Source of the DNA: Streptomyces sp. CG 926
Lineage (GTDB): Bacteria > Actinomycetota > Actinomycetes > Streptomycetales > Streptomycetaceae
Assembly (NCBI RefSeq): GCF_003148825.1
Contig: NZ_QGGZ01000001.1
Location: 434,001-498,000, forward strand
Direction: 5' to 3'
DNA length: 64,000 bases
Part shown: piece by piece, positions 30,294-40,068 of the stretch
Numbering within the stretch: the first letter of the stretch is position 1
Layout: every line of letters begins with the position of its first letter
Position numbers and translations under genes: made by a program
Notes under the pieces: model-generated
Databases searched by the model: none
What the model saw: the letters and a program-made list of their open reading frames with translations, nothing else
What the model was told of the DNA's origin: nothing

Positions 30294-31289
30294 ATGCGCC
30301 GTGTCGCGATCGTCGTCCAGCCCGGTATCCGCAGCTTCGACCTCGCCGTCATCACCGAGGTCTGGGGTCCCGACCGCAGCCGCGCCGGGGTGCCGGGCTT
30401 CGAGCTGCGCCGGTGCGCCCCGGAGCCCGGTCCGATCCCCCTGCCCGGCGGGCTGACCCTGGCCCCCGACCGGGGGCTGGACTGGCTGGCCACGGCGGAC
30501 CTGGTCGTCGTACCGGCGCTGGCCGAGCCGGCCGATCCGACGCCCGGACCGATCCTCGCCGCACTGCGCGAGGCGCACGGCCGGGGCGTACCGGTCGCCG
30601 CCCTGTGCGCGGGGGCGTTCGTCCTCGCGGAGGCCGGTCTGCTGGAGGGCCGCCGGGCGGTCACCCACTGGTGGCTGGCCCCGCAGCTCGCCGCCCGCTA
30701 TCCGGGGATCGTGGTCGAGGACGCCCCGCTCTACGTCGAGGACGGCGGCCTGTGGACCTCCGCCGGGGTGGCCTCCGGGATCGACCTGTGCCTGCACCTG
30801 GTCCGGGAGGCGCACGGCGCCGAGGCCGCGGCCGCGATCGCACGTTCCATGGTGACGGGCCCCTTCCGCACCGGGGACCACGCCCAGTACCTGGACCGGC
30901 CCGTCCCGGCCGCGGACCGGACGGCCGAGGCGTTGGCCGCGGTACGGGCGCGTGCCCTGCGCTCGCTGCACGAGCCGCTGTCCGTGGCGACGCTGGCCGG
31001 ATGGGCCGGGATGTCCCCGCGTTCCTTCGCCCGGCATTTCGCCGCGGCCACCGGCACCACCCCGCACCGGTGGCTGCTGGGGCACCGGCTGGACGCGGCC
31101 CGCAAGCTGCTGGAACGCACCGACCATCCGGTGCCGGAGGTGGCCCGGCGGGCCGGTTTCGCCAGTGAGGTCACCTTCCGCCAGCACTTCACGGCGTACG
31201 TCGGTCTCGGCCCTCGCGCGTACCGTGCGGACTCCCGCGCATCGGCAGCCGCACCAAACCCTCCGGACAGTGTTAGAAAGGGCTCATGA
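30294..31289 (+). CDS. GlxA family transcriptional regulator (DJ-1/PfpI + AraC, 331 aa)
   Basis: N-terminal DJ-1/PfpI amidotransferase-like domain (residues about 1-185), including VIVVQPGIRSFDL-like first strand and the nucleophile-elbow position VAALCAGAFVLAEAGLL, followed by the THWW segment typical of GlxA regulators. C-terminal AraC/XylS DNA-binding domain (about 215-320): LSVATLAGWAGMSPRSFARHF and VPEVARRAGFASEVTFRQHF. Such proteins usually activate or repress a divergent hydrolase gene. Its stop overlaps the start of the SpoIIE phosphatase gene (ATGA), although the two have unrelated functions. Confidence 0.93.
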   Translation: MRRVAIVVQPGIRSFDLAVITEVWGPDRSRAGVPGFELRRCAPEPGPIPLPGGLTLAPDRGLDWLATADLVVVPALAEPADPTPGPILAALREAHGRGVPVAALCAGAFVLAEAGLLEGRRAVTHWWLAPQLAARYPGIVVEDAPLYVEDGGLWTSAGVASGIDLCLHLVREAHGAEAAAAIARSMVTGPFRTGDHAQYLDRPVPAADRTAEALAAVRARALRSLHEPLSVATLAGWAGMSPRSFARHFAAATGTTPHRWLLGHRLDAARKLLERTDHPVPEVARRAGFASEVTFRQHFTAYVGLGPRAYRADSRASAAAPNPPDSVRKGS

Positions 31290-34096
31290 CCGGACGTTTT
31301 GGTCGCCAGCCGACCGGGTGGGGTTCGCGCGTGTCCGCGCGCCTGTCCCGGTGGGCACACAGCGTCGCCGGTCAGGTCTTCGCCCTCCAGGCGATGATCG
31401 TGCTCCTGCTGATCGCCGCGGGCGCGTCCGCCCTGGTGTTCCAGGCCCGGTACGACAGCGAGCGCGACGCCCGGCACCGTTCTCTGGCGGCGGCCGAGGC
31501 TTTCGCGCACGCCCCCGGTATCGCGGCGGCGCTGCTCTCGGCGGATCCGACGGCCCGGCTCCAGCCGCTGGCCGAGGCCGCCCGCCAGGGCTCGGGCGTC
31601 GACTTCATCGCCGTCATGAACATCCAAGGGATCCGCTACACCGACTCGCGGCCCGAGCTGATCGGCCGCCGGGCCACGGGTGACCTCAGCCGCGCCGTCG
31701 CGGGGCACGCCTTCACGGAGACCTTCCGGGGCGAGCCGAGCGACGCCGTGCGGGCCGTGGTCCCCATAAGGAACGCCGACGGCGTCGTCGTCGGCCTGGT
31801 CGGCACGGGCATAGAGGTGGAGAACGTCTCCCAGGTCGTCGAGGGCCAGCTCCCGCTCCTGCTCGGCGCGGCGGCGGGCGCCCTGTTGCTCGGCACGAGC
31901 GGCGCCGCCTTGGTCAGCGGTCGGCTGCGGCGCCAGACGCGGGGCCTGGGCGCCGCCGAGATGTCCCGGATCAACGAGCACCACGAGGCCGTCCTGCACG
32001 CCGTCCGTGAGGGCGTGGTCATCATCGACGCCGAGCAGCGGCTCGTCCTGGCCAACGACGAGGCCCGCAGGCTGCTCGGCCTGCCGCCCGACCCCGAGAA
32101 CCGGCATGTCACGGACCTGGGACTCGACCCGCGTACCGCGGAGCTGCTCGCCTCCGGCAGGGTGGTGACGGACCATGTGCACCTGGCGGGCGACCGGCTG
32201 CTCGCCGTCAACGTGCGGCCCACCAAGGAGTACCGGGGCATGTCGACGGGCAGCGTCGTGACCCTGCGCGACTCCACCGAGCTCGCCGCGCTCTCCGGCC
32301 GGGCCGAGGTGGCCCGGGGCCGGTTGCAGCTGCTCTACGACGCCGGTGTGCGGATCGGCACCACCCTGGACGTGGTGCGGACCGCCGAGGAGTTGTCGGA
32401 GGTCGCCGTTCCGCGGTTCGCGGACTTCGTCACGGTGGAGCTGCTGGAGCCGGTGCTGCACGGGGAAGAGCCCTCGATGATCACCGGTGTCTACACCGAG
32501 ATGCGCCGGGCCGCCATCACCGGCGTGCGGGCCGACTCGCCGCTCCAGCCGGTCGGCGACATCATCCGCTTCGTCGTCCCGACCGCGCCGATGGCCGCGG
32601 CCCTGGACGCCGGGCACGCGGTGCTCGCGGCGGACCTGCGGGCGGCCATGGGCTGGCGGGCCCAGGACGCCCAGGGCACCCGGGTGGCCTTGGACTACGG
32701 TCTGCACTCGCTGATCTCCGTACCGCTCCAGGCCCGGGGCGTGGTCCTGGGCATGGCCAACTTCTGGCGGGCCGCGGACACCCCGGAGCCCTTCGACGAG
32801 GAGGACCGTTCCTTCGCGGCGGAGCTGGGGGCCCGTGCGGCCGTCTCCATCGACAACGCCCGTCGCTTCACCCGCGAGCACGCGGTGGCCGTGACGCTCC
32901 AGCGCAGCCTCCTGCCCCGGGTGCTGCCCGCCCAGAACGCCGTGGACGTCGCCTACCGCTATCTGCCCGCGAAGGCGGGGGTCGGCGGGGACTGGTTCGA
33001 CGTGATCCCGCTGCCGGGCGGCCGGGTGGCGCTGGTGGTCGGCGATGTCGTCGGGCACGGCGTGCACGCCGCGGCCACCATGGGCCGGCTGCGGACGGCG
33101 GTGCACAATTTCTCCACCCTGGACCTGCCCCCCGACGAGCTGCTCGGTCACCTGGACGAGCTGATCGACCGGATCGACCAGAACGACACCGGCGGCGGGC
33201 CCGCGGGCGGGGACGAGGAGGGCGCCGCCGAGGAGGTCATGGACGGGGCCGCGGAGCCGGCCGGGGTCACCGGCGCCACCTGCCTCTACGCGGTCTACGA
33301 CCCGGTCTCCGGGCGGTGTCGGATGGCCAGTGCCGGCCATCCCGGGCCCGCGCTGGTCCGCCCCGGCGGGGACGTCGAGTTCCCCGAGCTGCCGGCCGGA
33401 CTGCCCTTGGGCGTCGGCGGCATGCCCTTCGAGGCCGCCGAGTTCACGCTCCCCGAGGGAAGTCGGCTGGTGCTCTTCACCGACGGCCTGGTGGAGGACC
33501 GTGACCGGGACTTCGACACCGGGCTGCACCTGCTCCGCGAGGCTCTCGCGCAGCCCGGCCGCAGCCCCGACCAGGCCTGCTCGGACGTACTCGCCGCGAT
33601 GCTGTTCCCGGTGCCGAGCGACGACATCGCCCTGCTGATCGCCGACACGCGGCGCCTGGAGGCCGACCGGATCGCCGAGTGGGAGGTGCCGGGCGAGGCG
33701 TCGGCCGTCTCGCGGGTGCGCAATGCGGGCGCGGCGCAGCTCGCCGCGTGGGGGCTGGACGAGATCTCCTTCACCACCGAGCTGATCCTCAGCGAGCTGA
33801 TCACCAACGCCATCCGGTACGGGAGCGCGCCCGTGCGGGTGCGGTTGCTGCGCGACCGCACCCTCATCTGCGAGGTCTCGGACGGCAGCAGCACCTCACC
33901 GCACCTGCGGTACGCGGCGACCACGGACGAGGGTGGGCGCGGGCTGTTCCTCGTCGCCCAGTACGCCGACCGGTGGGGCACCCGTTACACCGACCGGGGC
34001 AAGGTGATCTGGGCCGAGCTGCCGCTGACCGGGGGCCCGGAGCCGCCGGTGGCGGATCCGCTGGATCTGGACGCGCTGGAGGACCTGGCCTGGTGA
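31286..34096 (+). CDS. transmembrane sensor / PAS / GAF / SpoIIE phosphatase / HATPase protein (936 aa)
   Basis: Multidomain signalling protein. Order: TM1 (residues about 30-50, VFALQAMIVLLLIAAGASAL), extracytoplasmic CitA/DcuS-like sensor (about 55-185, with DFIAVMNIQGIRYTDSRPELIG), TM2 (about 188-210), PAS (about 225-335), GAF (about 345-535), PP2C-type SpoIIE phosphatase (about 545-785; metal ligands in VGGDWFDVIPL and VVGDVVGHGVHAAA), and an anti-sigma-factor-type HATPase (about 800-920; ELILSELITNAIRYG and GGRGLFLV). Having both Ser kinase-like and Ser phosphatase modules, it probably controls an anti-sigma/anti-anti-sigma pair in response to an extracellular ligand. The start overlaps the GlxA-type gene stop. 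Confidence 0.93.
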   Translation: MTGRFGRQPTGWGSRVSARLSRWAHSVAGQVFALQAMIVLLLIAAGASALVFQARYDSERDARHRSLAAAEAFAHAPGIAAALLSADPTARLQPLAEAARQGSGVDFIAVMNIQGIRYTDSRPELIGRRATGDLSRAVAGHAFTETFRGEPSDAVRAVVPIRNADGVVVGLVGTGIEVENVSQVVEGQLPLLLGAAAGALLLGTSGAALVSGRLRRQTRGLGAAEMSRINEHHEAVLHAVREGVVIIDAEQRLVLANDEARRLLGLPPDPENRHVTDLGLDPRTAELLASGRVVTDHVHLAGDRLLAVNVRPTKEYRGMSTGSVVTLRDSTELAALSGRAEVARGRLQLLYDAGVRIGTTLDVVRTAEELSEVAVPRFADFVTVELLEPVLHGEEPSMITGVYTEMRRAAITGVRADSPLQPVGDIIRFVVPTAPMAAALDAGHAVLAADLRAAMGWRAQDAQGTRVALDYGLHSLISVPLQARGVVLGMANFWRAADTPEPFDEEDRSFAAELGARAAVSIDNARRFTREHAVAVTLQRSLLPRVLPAQNAVDVAYRYLPAKAGVGGDWFDVIPLPGGRVALVVGDVVGHGVHAAATMGRLRTAVHNFSTLDLPPDELLGHLDELIDRIDQNDTGGGPAGGDEEGAAEEVMDGAAEPAGVTGATCLYAVYDPVSGRCRMASAGHPGPALVRPGGDVEFPELPAGLPLGVGGMPFEAAEFTLPEGSRLVLFTDGLVEDRDRDFDTGLHLLREALAQPGRSPDQACSDVLAAMLFPVPSDDIALLIADTRRLEADRIAEWEVPGEASAVSRVRNAGAAQLAAWGLDEISFTTELILSELITNAIRYGSAPVRVRLLRDRTLICEVSDGSSTSPHLRYAATTDEGGRGLFLVAQYADRWGTRYTDRGKVIWAELPLTGGPEPPVADPLDLDALEDLAW

Positions 34097-34115
34097 GCGG
34101 GCGGTCGCCGCGGGC

Positions 34116-36182
34116 TCACACCGGCCGGGTGCGGGCCAGCAGTACGGCGACGTCGTCCTGCTGGGCGCACGGCAGCAGCCGGCGCAGGATCCCGTCGCAC
34201 AGTTCCTCCAGGGGCTGGTCGACCCGCCGCAAGGCCCCTGCCAGCTGGGCCATGCCCTGGTCGAGGTCCCGGTCCCGGGCCTCGATGAGGCCGTCGGTGT
34301 AGAGGGTGAGCAGGCTCCCCGGGGGCAGCTGTACCTCCTCGGTACGGAAGTCCTGGCCGCCCGTGCCCAGCGGAGTCCCGGGCGGGCCGTCGAGGAAGGT
34401 GAGGGCTGCGTCGGGGGTGACGACGGCGGGCGGCGGGTGCCCGGCCCGGGCGATCACGCAGGTGCCGGTGGCCGCGTCGTGGACGGCGTATACGCAGGTG
34501 GCCATCTCGTCCTCGCCGAGGTCGGCGACGACGGCGTCGAGCGAGCGGAGCAGCTCCGCCGGGGGCACGTCGTGTCGGGCGAGGGTCCGTACCGCCGTCC
34601 GCAGCTGGCCCATGACGGCGGCGGCGTGGATCCCGTGGCCCATGACGTCCCCGATGACGAGCCCGGTCCGGCCGCCGGGCAGCGGGATGACGTCGTACCA
34701 GTCCCCGCCGACGTCGTGGTCGCTGGCGGGGAGGTAGCGGCCGGTGAGTTCGAGGCCGGGGACCTCGGGCAGCGCGTTGTTGGTGAGGCTGCGCTGGAGG
34801 GTCAGGGCGGCCTGGCGCTAGAGGGTGTACATCCGGGCGTTGTCGATGTTGAGGGCGGCCCGGGCTACCAGCTCGTCGACGAGGACGCGGTCCTCCTCGT
34901 CGAAGGGTTCCCGCTCGCGGGTGCGGGTCACGGCGACGGCGCCGAGCACGGTGCCGCGGGCGACCAGCGGGACCAGGCGGGCCGATCCCAGGGTGGCGAG
35001 GTAGGTGCGTAGCGCCTCGGCGCGCGGGGAGGTGATCAGTTCCGGGATGTCGGCGAGGTAGAGGTTCATGGGCCGTCCCTCGGAGATCACCTGCTCGTAG
35101 GTGGTGCCCACGGGGATCTGGAAGGTCTGGCCGGGGGCGAGTTTCGCGGTGGGGGCGGTCGGGTCGGGGAAGTGGGCGGCCAGGCGGCGCAGGACGCCTC
35201 GTGCGGAGGCGGTGGGGATCGGGCCCTCGTCGGGGCCCAGTACCGCTTCGAGTACTTGTACGTCGGCCGAGTCGGCGAGCTGGGGCACCAGCACGTCCAC
35301 GATCTCCTGGGCGGTCTGGTGGAGGTCCAGGGTGGTGCCGATGCGGGTGCCCGCCTCGGCGAGCAGGGCGAACCGGTGTCGGGCCCGTTCGGCGTCGGCC
35401 TGGGCGCGCTGGCCCTCGGTGATGTCGATGAGCGAGGCGATCACGCCGAGGGCCCGGCCGGAGCCGTCGAGCAGCGGGGCGTAGGAGCAGGACCAGGTGT
35501 GGTCGTGCTCCGGGTCGGCGGGGGTGCGCCCGGTGCGGCGGACGTCGACGACGGCGGTGCCCCGGTCGAGGACCTGTCGCATCATCGACTCCAGCGCGGC
35601 GGCGTTGACTCCGGGGACCACCTCGGTGAGTCGTTTGCCGAGGTGTTCGGCGGCGGAGACGCCGTTCATCCGGGCCAGGGCGTCGTTGACGCGCAGGAAC
35701 CGTAGGTCGGTGCCGAGGGTGGCGAGGCCTATGGGCGATTGGGTGAACAGGCTCTGGAGCGCGGCGAGGGAGTCCCGCATGTGGAGCACCTCGGAGGTCT
35801 CCACGGCGATGAGCATGGCTCCTGTCCGGCCCTGCGGGTCGACGGCGGGGACGATCCACATCTCCATCGGGACGCGGTGGCCGTCTCGGTGGCGCACGGG
35901 GAGGGTACCGACGACGGTTTCGCCGGACTGGACGCGCCGGGTCAGCTCGTCGGCGAGTTGGTGGTTGGCCTCGGGGACGAGGACGGCGCTGCCGGGGAGG
36001 CCGATGATGTCCTCGGGGCGGTGCCCGAGGAGGTCCTGGGCGGCCAGCGACCACTCGACGATGCGTCCGTCGGCGTCTTCCCGCCACAGGGCGATCGGCA
36101 GCAGCTCGCTGAGTACGCCCGCGTACCCGACAGCCGCGGCCGGCGGGTCCGGCACCTCGCTCGTCGCCTGGTAAGTGTCCAA
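34116..36182 (-). pseudogene. [15 protein letters not shown] phosphatase interrupted by an in-frame amber codon
   Basis: Reading from ATG 36182, the frame encodes PAS (about residues 15-130), PAS (about 135-265) and GAF (about 275-450), then meets TAG at 34820-34818 straight after NARMYTL. The same frame continues without another stop to 34116: RQAALTLQRSL, the phosphatase motif VGGDWYDVIPLPGG, VIGDVMGHGIHAAA, GHPPPAV and TDGLIEARD. In the intact paralogue next door and in the family, the position after the GAF helix is usually a Gln in a (Q)RQ-LTLQRSL context, so a CAG to TAG transition explains the break. Restart at 34643 would omit the first metal-binding motif. Either a recent pseudogene, amber read-through or a sequencing error; the rest of the gene is undegraded. 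Confidence 0.85.
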
Positions 36183-36313
36183 CGCACCGACCTCACCCCG
36201 GGGGGCCTGATTCCTACCGATTCACCCTATCCGAGGCGTGGGCGCGGGGCTCTGTGTCGGCCGATCCCCGCCGGGGCGCGGACCGGCGAGCCGGCCGCGG
36301 TCCCCGGTGTTAC

Positions 36314-37420
36314 TCATACGACCACCACTTCGACGCAGGCCACGGTGTTGCAGCCGTAGCCACCGGCGTTCCACGGGGGGTGCGGGGGCTGTGTCTCGCC
36401 GTGGGCGTCGGTGGCGCGGGAGACCAGCCGGTACGGTCCGGGCCGCTGGGGTGTCCACCGGTACGACCAGCCGCTCCAGCCGTAGGGGCCGGCGGGTGGT
36501 TCGAGGAGGGCCTGGTGCCAGCCGCGTTCGCGGTGCCGGTCGTCGTCCTCGTACTCGGCGCGTACCTCGACGCTCCGCAGTGGTACGCCGCCGCCCGACC
36601 AGGCCCGGCCGCGGACGAGGGTCTCGTGGCCGCGGCGCACGGCGGTGTCGGGTTCGGGCTCGGTGACCAGGGAGGTGACCCGCACGCTCGTCACGGGGCC
36701 TTCGGGGGTGCCGCGGGAGGCCACGTAGCGGTACTGCTCGCTCTGGAACACGCCGGTGAAGGGGCGGGTCACGGCCCGGGCTCCGACCAGCCACTTCACG
36801 TCGGCGACCGCGTAGCGTCCGGGGACCACCAGGCGGACCGGCGCGCCGTGCTCGGGGGCGAGCGGCTCGCCGTTCATGCGGGTGACGAGGAGGGTGTCCG
36901 GGTGGAGGGCCGCGGCGAGCGGGAGGCTGCGCTCGAAGGCGGCTCGGCGGCCGCGCACGGGGCCGGAGTCGGCCCCGGTGAACACGACTTCCACGGCCGA
37001 CGGCCCGATCAGGGCGCGCTCGGCGAGGAGGCGGAACGGCACGCCGGCGAAGTGGGCGCAGCCGACCGCCTGTCGGCTCCAGGGCAGGCCGGGCGGGCGG
37101 GGTGTCATCAGGCCGCGGCCGTTGCCCGCGCACTCCACCACGACGTCGAGTTCGCGGTGTTCCATCGTGAGCAGCTCTTCGTAGCCGAGGGTGAAGGGGG
37201 CGGCGGCCGCGGCGCCGCCGATCCGTAGCCGCCAACGGCCGGGTGGGATCCGTGGGATGCCGAAGTGGTCGCGTACGAAGAAGGCCCCGACGGGGGTGAC
37301 CGGCTCGGCCAGCGCGGCGGCGGGGGTCTGGGCGTTGTACGGGTCCGCGGTGACCGTTTCGGGCGCCCAGACCGTGGCGCCGGGCCCTGGGGCGGCTCGT
37401 GGAACAGGCCATGTGGTCAT
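36314..37420 (-). CDS. molybdopterin-dependent sulfite oxidase-like protein (368 aa)
   Basis: Oxidoreductase of the sulfite oxidase family. The molybdopterin domain (residues about 40-240) contains FFVRDHFG, the Mo-ligand cysteine Cys97 in VVECAGNGR, the cofactor-contact stretch WSRQAVGCAHFAGVPF and VADVKWL. A C-terminal dimerisation/Mo-co oxidoreductase domain (about 250-365) carries GRAWSGGGVPLRSVEV and YRLVSRATDAHGETQP. No Tat twin-arginine signal is present, so it is probably cytoplasmic, unlike many SorA-type enzymes. Natural substrate uncertain: sulfite or another S/N-oxide. ATG 37420. Confidence 0.9.
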   Translation of the reverse strand: MTTWPVPRAAPGPGATVWAPETVTADPYNAQTPAAALAEPVTPVGAFFVRDHFGIPRIPPGRWRLRIGGAAAAAPFTLGYEELLTMEHRELDVVVECAGNGRGLMTPRPPGLPWSRQAVGCAHFAGVPFRLLAERALIGPSAVEVVFTGADSGPVRGRRAAFERSLPLAAALHPDTLLVTRMNGEPLAPEHGAPVRLVVPGRYAVADVKWLVGARAVTRPFTGVFQSEQYRYVASRGTPEGPVTSVRVTSLVTEPEPDTAVRRGHETLVRGRAWSGGGVPLRSVEVRAEYEDDDRHRERGWHQALLEPPAGPYGWSGWSYRWTPQRPGPYRLVSRATDAHGETQPPHPPWNAGGYGCNTVACVEVVVV

Positions 37421-37763
37421 GGCAGCACCTTCCGTCGGGCTCGTGCCGAGCGCGACGCGGATTTCTTTACAGACTACGTCCGAACAAAGCCTTGACTAGG
37501 TGCGAATTGGGAGGAAACTCATGAATACACCGGATAACCGGAAAGAGCCGCACCTCCCTCTGGAGACGTCCTCAGGCCCGCGTGACCCTTGTCCAGGCTC
37601 TGGCCAGGCCCCCGGCAGCACCTGTCGACCAGGGGAGCCATCGGCGACGGCGGATGGCTCATGGAATCGACGGACTGCCGGGGACTGTCATGTCCGCAGT
37701 TCGCAGGAGCGGCCCGGCGCTCTGCCCGGTCGGCCCGGCGTCCTGCCCGGTCGTCGGTGCCCC
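37421..37763. other. 343-base gene-free region
   Basis: Separates the sulfite-oxidase-like gene start from the end of the aminotransferase gene. It contains an AT-richer patch at about 37460-37520 that should hold the promoter for the minus-strand oxidase gene. A plus-strand ATG at 37521 has a good GGGAGG upstream, but its frame runs without a stop far into the antisense of the aminotransferase and has no protein-like composition after about 20 codons. No RNA or repeat recognised. Confidence 0.4.
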
Positions 37764-39017
37764 CTACGCCTGCAGGGCGGCGGCCGGTCCGGCCTGCTGC
37801 CGCGGGAGCGTCGCGGCCGTGCGGGGGGCGTCCGCCTGGTCCAGGACTCCGGCGATGCCCCGGGCGAGGCAGGGGATCCGGTGCGCCGGGATGCCCGCGA
37901 TGTTGATCCGCCCCGAGGTCGTGCCGTAGATGGCGTACTGCCTGCGCAGCCGAAGCATCTGCGGCGCGGACAGCGGCAGCATCGAGAACATCCCCTTCTG
38001 CCGGGCGAGCGAGCGTGCCTGCTCCGCGCAGCCGAGCGCGCTCAGGTGGGCGACCAGGTCGGCCCGGTTGTCCATGATCCGGCCGCGCATGACCTCCAGC
38101 TCGGCGCGCCAGGCGGCCCGCAGCCCCTCGTCCTCCAGGATCGTGGTCACCACGGCCGCGCCGTGCTCGGGCGGCATCGAGTAGAGGGTCCGGGCGGCGT
38201 TCTGCAGGGCGGTCTCGGCGTGCCGGACGGCCCGGTCCGAGGCGCCGAGCACGATGGCGCAGCCGACGCGGTCGCTGTAGAGGCCGAAGTTCTTCGAGCA
38301 ACTGACCGCGATCAGCATTTCCGGGACCCGCGCCGCCAGCATCCGGGTGGGCAGCAGGTCGGCCTCCAGGCCGTCGCCGAGACCGTGGTAGGCGAGGTCG
38401 ACGAAGGGCACCCAGCCGCCTCGGGCGGCCGATTCGGCGAGCGCCTCCCAGTCGTCCAACAGCGGGTCCACGCCGGTGGGGTTGTGACAGCAGCCCTGGA
38501 GCAGGACCACGTCGTCCCGCTGCGCTTCCGCCAGCTCCCGCAGTACCCCGGCCGTGTCGAAGCCGCCCTCGGCGTCGCGCCAGCCGTACGTGCGCACGCG
38601 CAGCCCGGCGGCCTCCAGGATGGGCCGGTGGTTGACGTAGGCGGGATCGCTGATCCACACCGTGGTGCCCGGGCGGGTCCGGCAGATCAGGTCGGCGAGC
38701 AGCCGCAGCGCGCCGGAGCCCGCGACGGTCTGGACGGCCGCGGCCCGGTCGGTGGGTCCGGTCGGGCCCAGGACCAGCTCCAGCAGGGAGCGGTTGAAGG
38801 CGGCGTTGCCGGAGAGCCCGCGATACTCCTTGGAGTCGGAGCGCTCGGCCAGCCGGATCTCGGCCTCGCGTACGGCGGTCATGACGGGGGTGGTGCCGCT
38901 CTGGTCACGGTAGACGCCGAGGACGAGGTTCAGGCGTTCGGGCCGCTCGTCGCCGCCGAACTCGTAGGTCAGGTCCCACAGCGGGTCGGTGGGCGGCGTG
39001 GGGAGGAGCTCAAGCAT
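37764..39017 (-). CDS. aromatic/aspartate aminotransferase, class I alpha (417 aa)
   Basis: PLP-dependent fold-type I aminotransferase of the AspC/TyrB group. Recognisable parts: LNLVLGVYRDQSG near the N-terminus, SKEYRGLSGNAAFNRSLLELVLG, VQTVAGSGALRLLADL, the HNPTG element in CCHNPTGVD, DLAYHGLGDG and the Schiff-base lysine in AVSCSKNFGLYSDRVG. Length matches. Its ATG overlaps the DMT transporter stop by 8 bases (ATGCTTGA), so both are one operon, divergent from an Lrp regulator. Likely transaminates aromatic amino acids or aspartate; the choice of substrate is inferred. Confidence 0.9.
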   Translation of the reverse strand: MLELLPTPPTDPLWDLTYEFGGDERPERLNLVLGVYRDQSGTTPVMTAVREAEIRLAERSDSKEYRGLSGNAAFNRSLLELVLGPTGPTDRAAAVQTVAGSGALRLLADLICRTRPGTTVWISDPAYVNHRPILEAAGLRVRTYGWRDAEGGFDTAGVLRELAEAQRDDVVLLQGCCHNPTGVDPLLDDWEALAESAARGGWVPFVDLAYHGLGDGLEADLLPTRMLAARVPEMLIAVSCSKNFGLYSDRVGCAIVLGASDRAVRHAETALQNAARTLYSMPPEHGAAVVTTILEDEGLRAAWRAELEVMRGRIMDNRADLVAHLSALGCAEQARSLARQKGMFSMLPLSAPQMLRLRRQYAIYGTTSGRINIAGIPAHRIPCLARGIAGVLDQADAPRTAATLPRQQAGPAAALQA

Positions 39018-39987
39018 CTGCGGGAACCTCGGGTCGTGGGCGGCGGTTGGCGAGAACGACGCCGGTGGTGATCAGGGGGACGCCGACGAGGACGGCGAGG
39101 GTCGGCGTCTCGCCGAGCAGCGGGACGGCGAGCAGGACGACGGCGACGGGGCTGAGGCTGCCGACGACGGCGCTGCGTTCGGCTCCGAGGCGGCGGATGG
39201 CGAAGGCGTACAGCAGGCCCGCGCACAGGCCGACGCCCAGTCCCTGCACGACGAGGAACAGGGCGATGTCGGCGCCCGCGGCGTGCGCGATGCCGGTGGG
39301 GAGCACCCCGGTCAGCACCAGGAGCCCGATCACCGCGAAGGAGGGCAGGCACAGCAGTCCGATCGAGCCGATCGGGTCGAGGTCGACCTCGCGCAGCCCG
39401 ACGGTGTACAGGGCCCACAGGCCGCTGGCGACCAGGAGGGTGCCGGCGCCGACGAGTACGTCGGTGTCGACGGGGACGACATAGCGCCAGACGAGGGCGG
39501 CCACACCGGCCGCGATCAGGGCGAGGCCGGCGGCCTGGGTGCCCCGGGGGACGGCGTGGCCCCGGCGGATCATGATCAGGGAGACGAACAGCGGGACCAT
39601 GCCGGGGACGATGGAGCCGACGAAGGCGGCGGATGTCAGGGCGCCGCCGTGCATCGCGGCCAGGAAGAACGGCACCCCGGCACCGCAGATGATCTTCACC
39701 GCGGGGCCCGGCCGTACCGCGGCGATGGCGCGCCGACGCCGCCACAGGGCGGGGAACAGGACGACGAGGGGGACACCGAAGCGCAGCAGGGCCGCGTCGG
39801 CGGGCAGCAGGGAGGATCCGCTCAGGGCCCGGGCGCTGAGCGCGAAGGCCGCCCAGATCGACACGGTGACGAGCAGGGCCAGCATGCCCTCGGCCTGTGG
39901 GGAGAGCCCGCGCCGGCCGGGGTGTCCGGCCTGCGGGCCCGCCGCATCGGGAGGCAGGGTCGCCCGGGTGGTGTGCGTCGCGACCAA
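39010..39987 (-). CDS. DMT/EamA family transporter (325 aa)
   Basis: Ten-helix drug/metabolite transporter with two EamA repeats (about residues 35-165 and 175-310). The second repeat ends in LGAERSAVVGSLSPVAVVLLAVPLLGETPTLAVLVGVPLITTGVVL, a typical EamA signature. A 30-residue cytosolic N-terminus precedes helix 1. Members export amino acids, metabolites or toxic analogues. First gene of an operon with an aminotransferase and divergent from an Lrp/AsnC regulator, which makes amino-acid efflux the most economical guess. Confidence 0.9.
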   Translation of the reverse strand: MVATHTTRATLPPDAAGPQAGHPGRRGLSPQAEGMLALLVTVSIWAAFALSARALSGSSLLPADAALLRFGVPLVVLFPALWRRRRAIAAVRPGPAVKIICGAGVPFFLAAMHGGALTSAAFVGSIVPGMVPLFVSLIMIRRGHAVPRGTQAAGLALIAAGVAALVWRYVVPVDTDVLVGAGTLLVASGLWALYTVGLREVDLDPIGSIGLLCLPSFAVIGLLVLTGVLPTGIAHAAGADIALFLVVQGLGVGLCAGLLYAFAIRRLGAERSAVVGSLSPVAVVLLAVPLLGETPTLAVLVGVPLITTGVVLANRRPRPEVPADA

Positions 39988-40068
39988 GGAATTGCTCCAG
40001 CCTCTGAGACCCGGACCGATCCGGTCCGTGCCTGGGCAACGCTAGAGCGTGGGGCGGGGCAGCCGATT

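Noticed and set aside
37521..37760. ORF starting MNTPDNRKEPH with a good GGGAGG site
   Set aside because: After about 20 codons the composition becomes non-protein-like, and the frame continues for hundreds of codons antisense to the aminotransferase without a stop.
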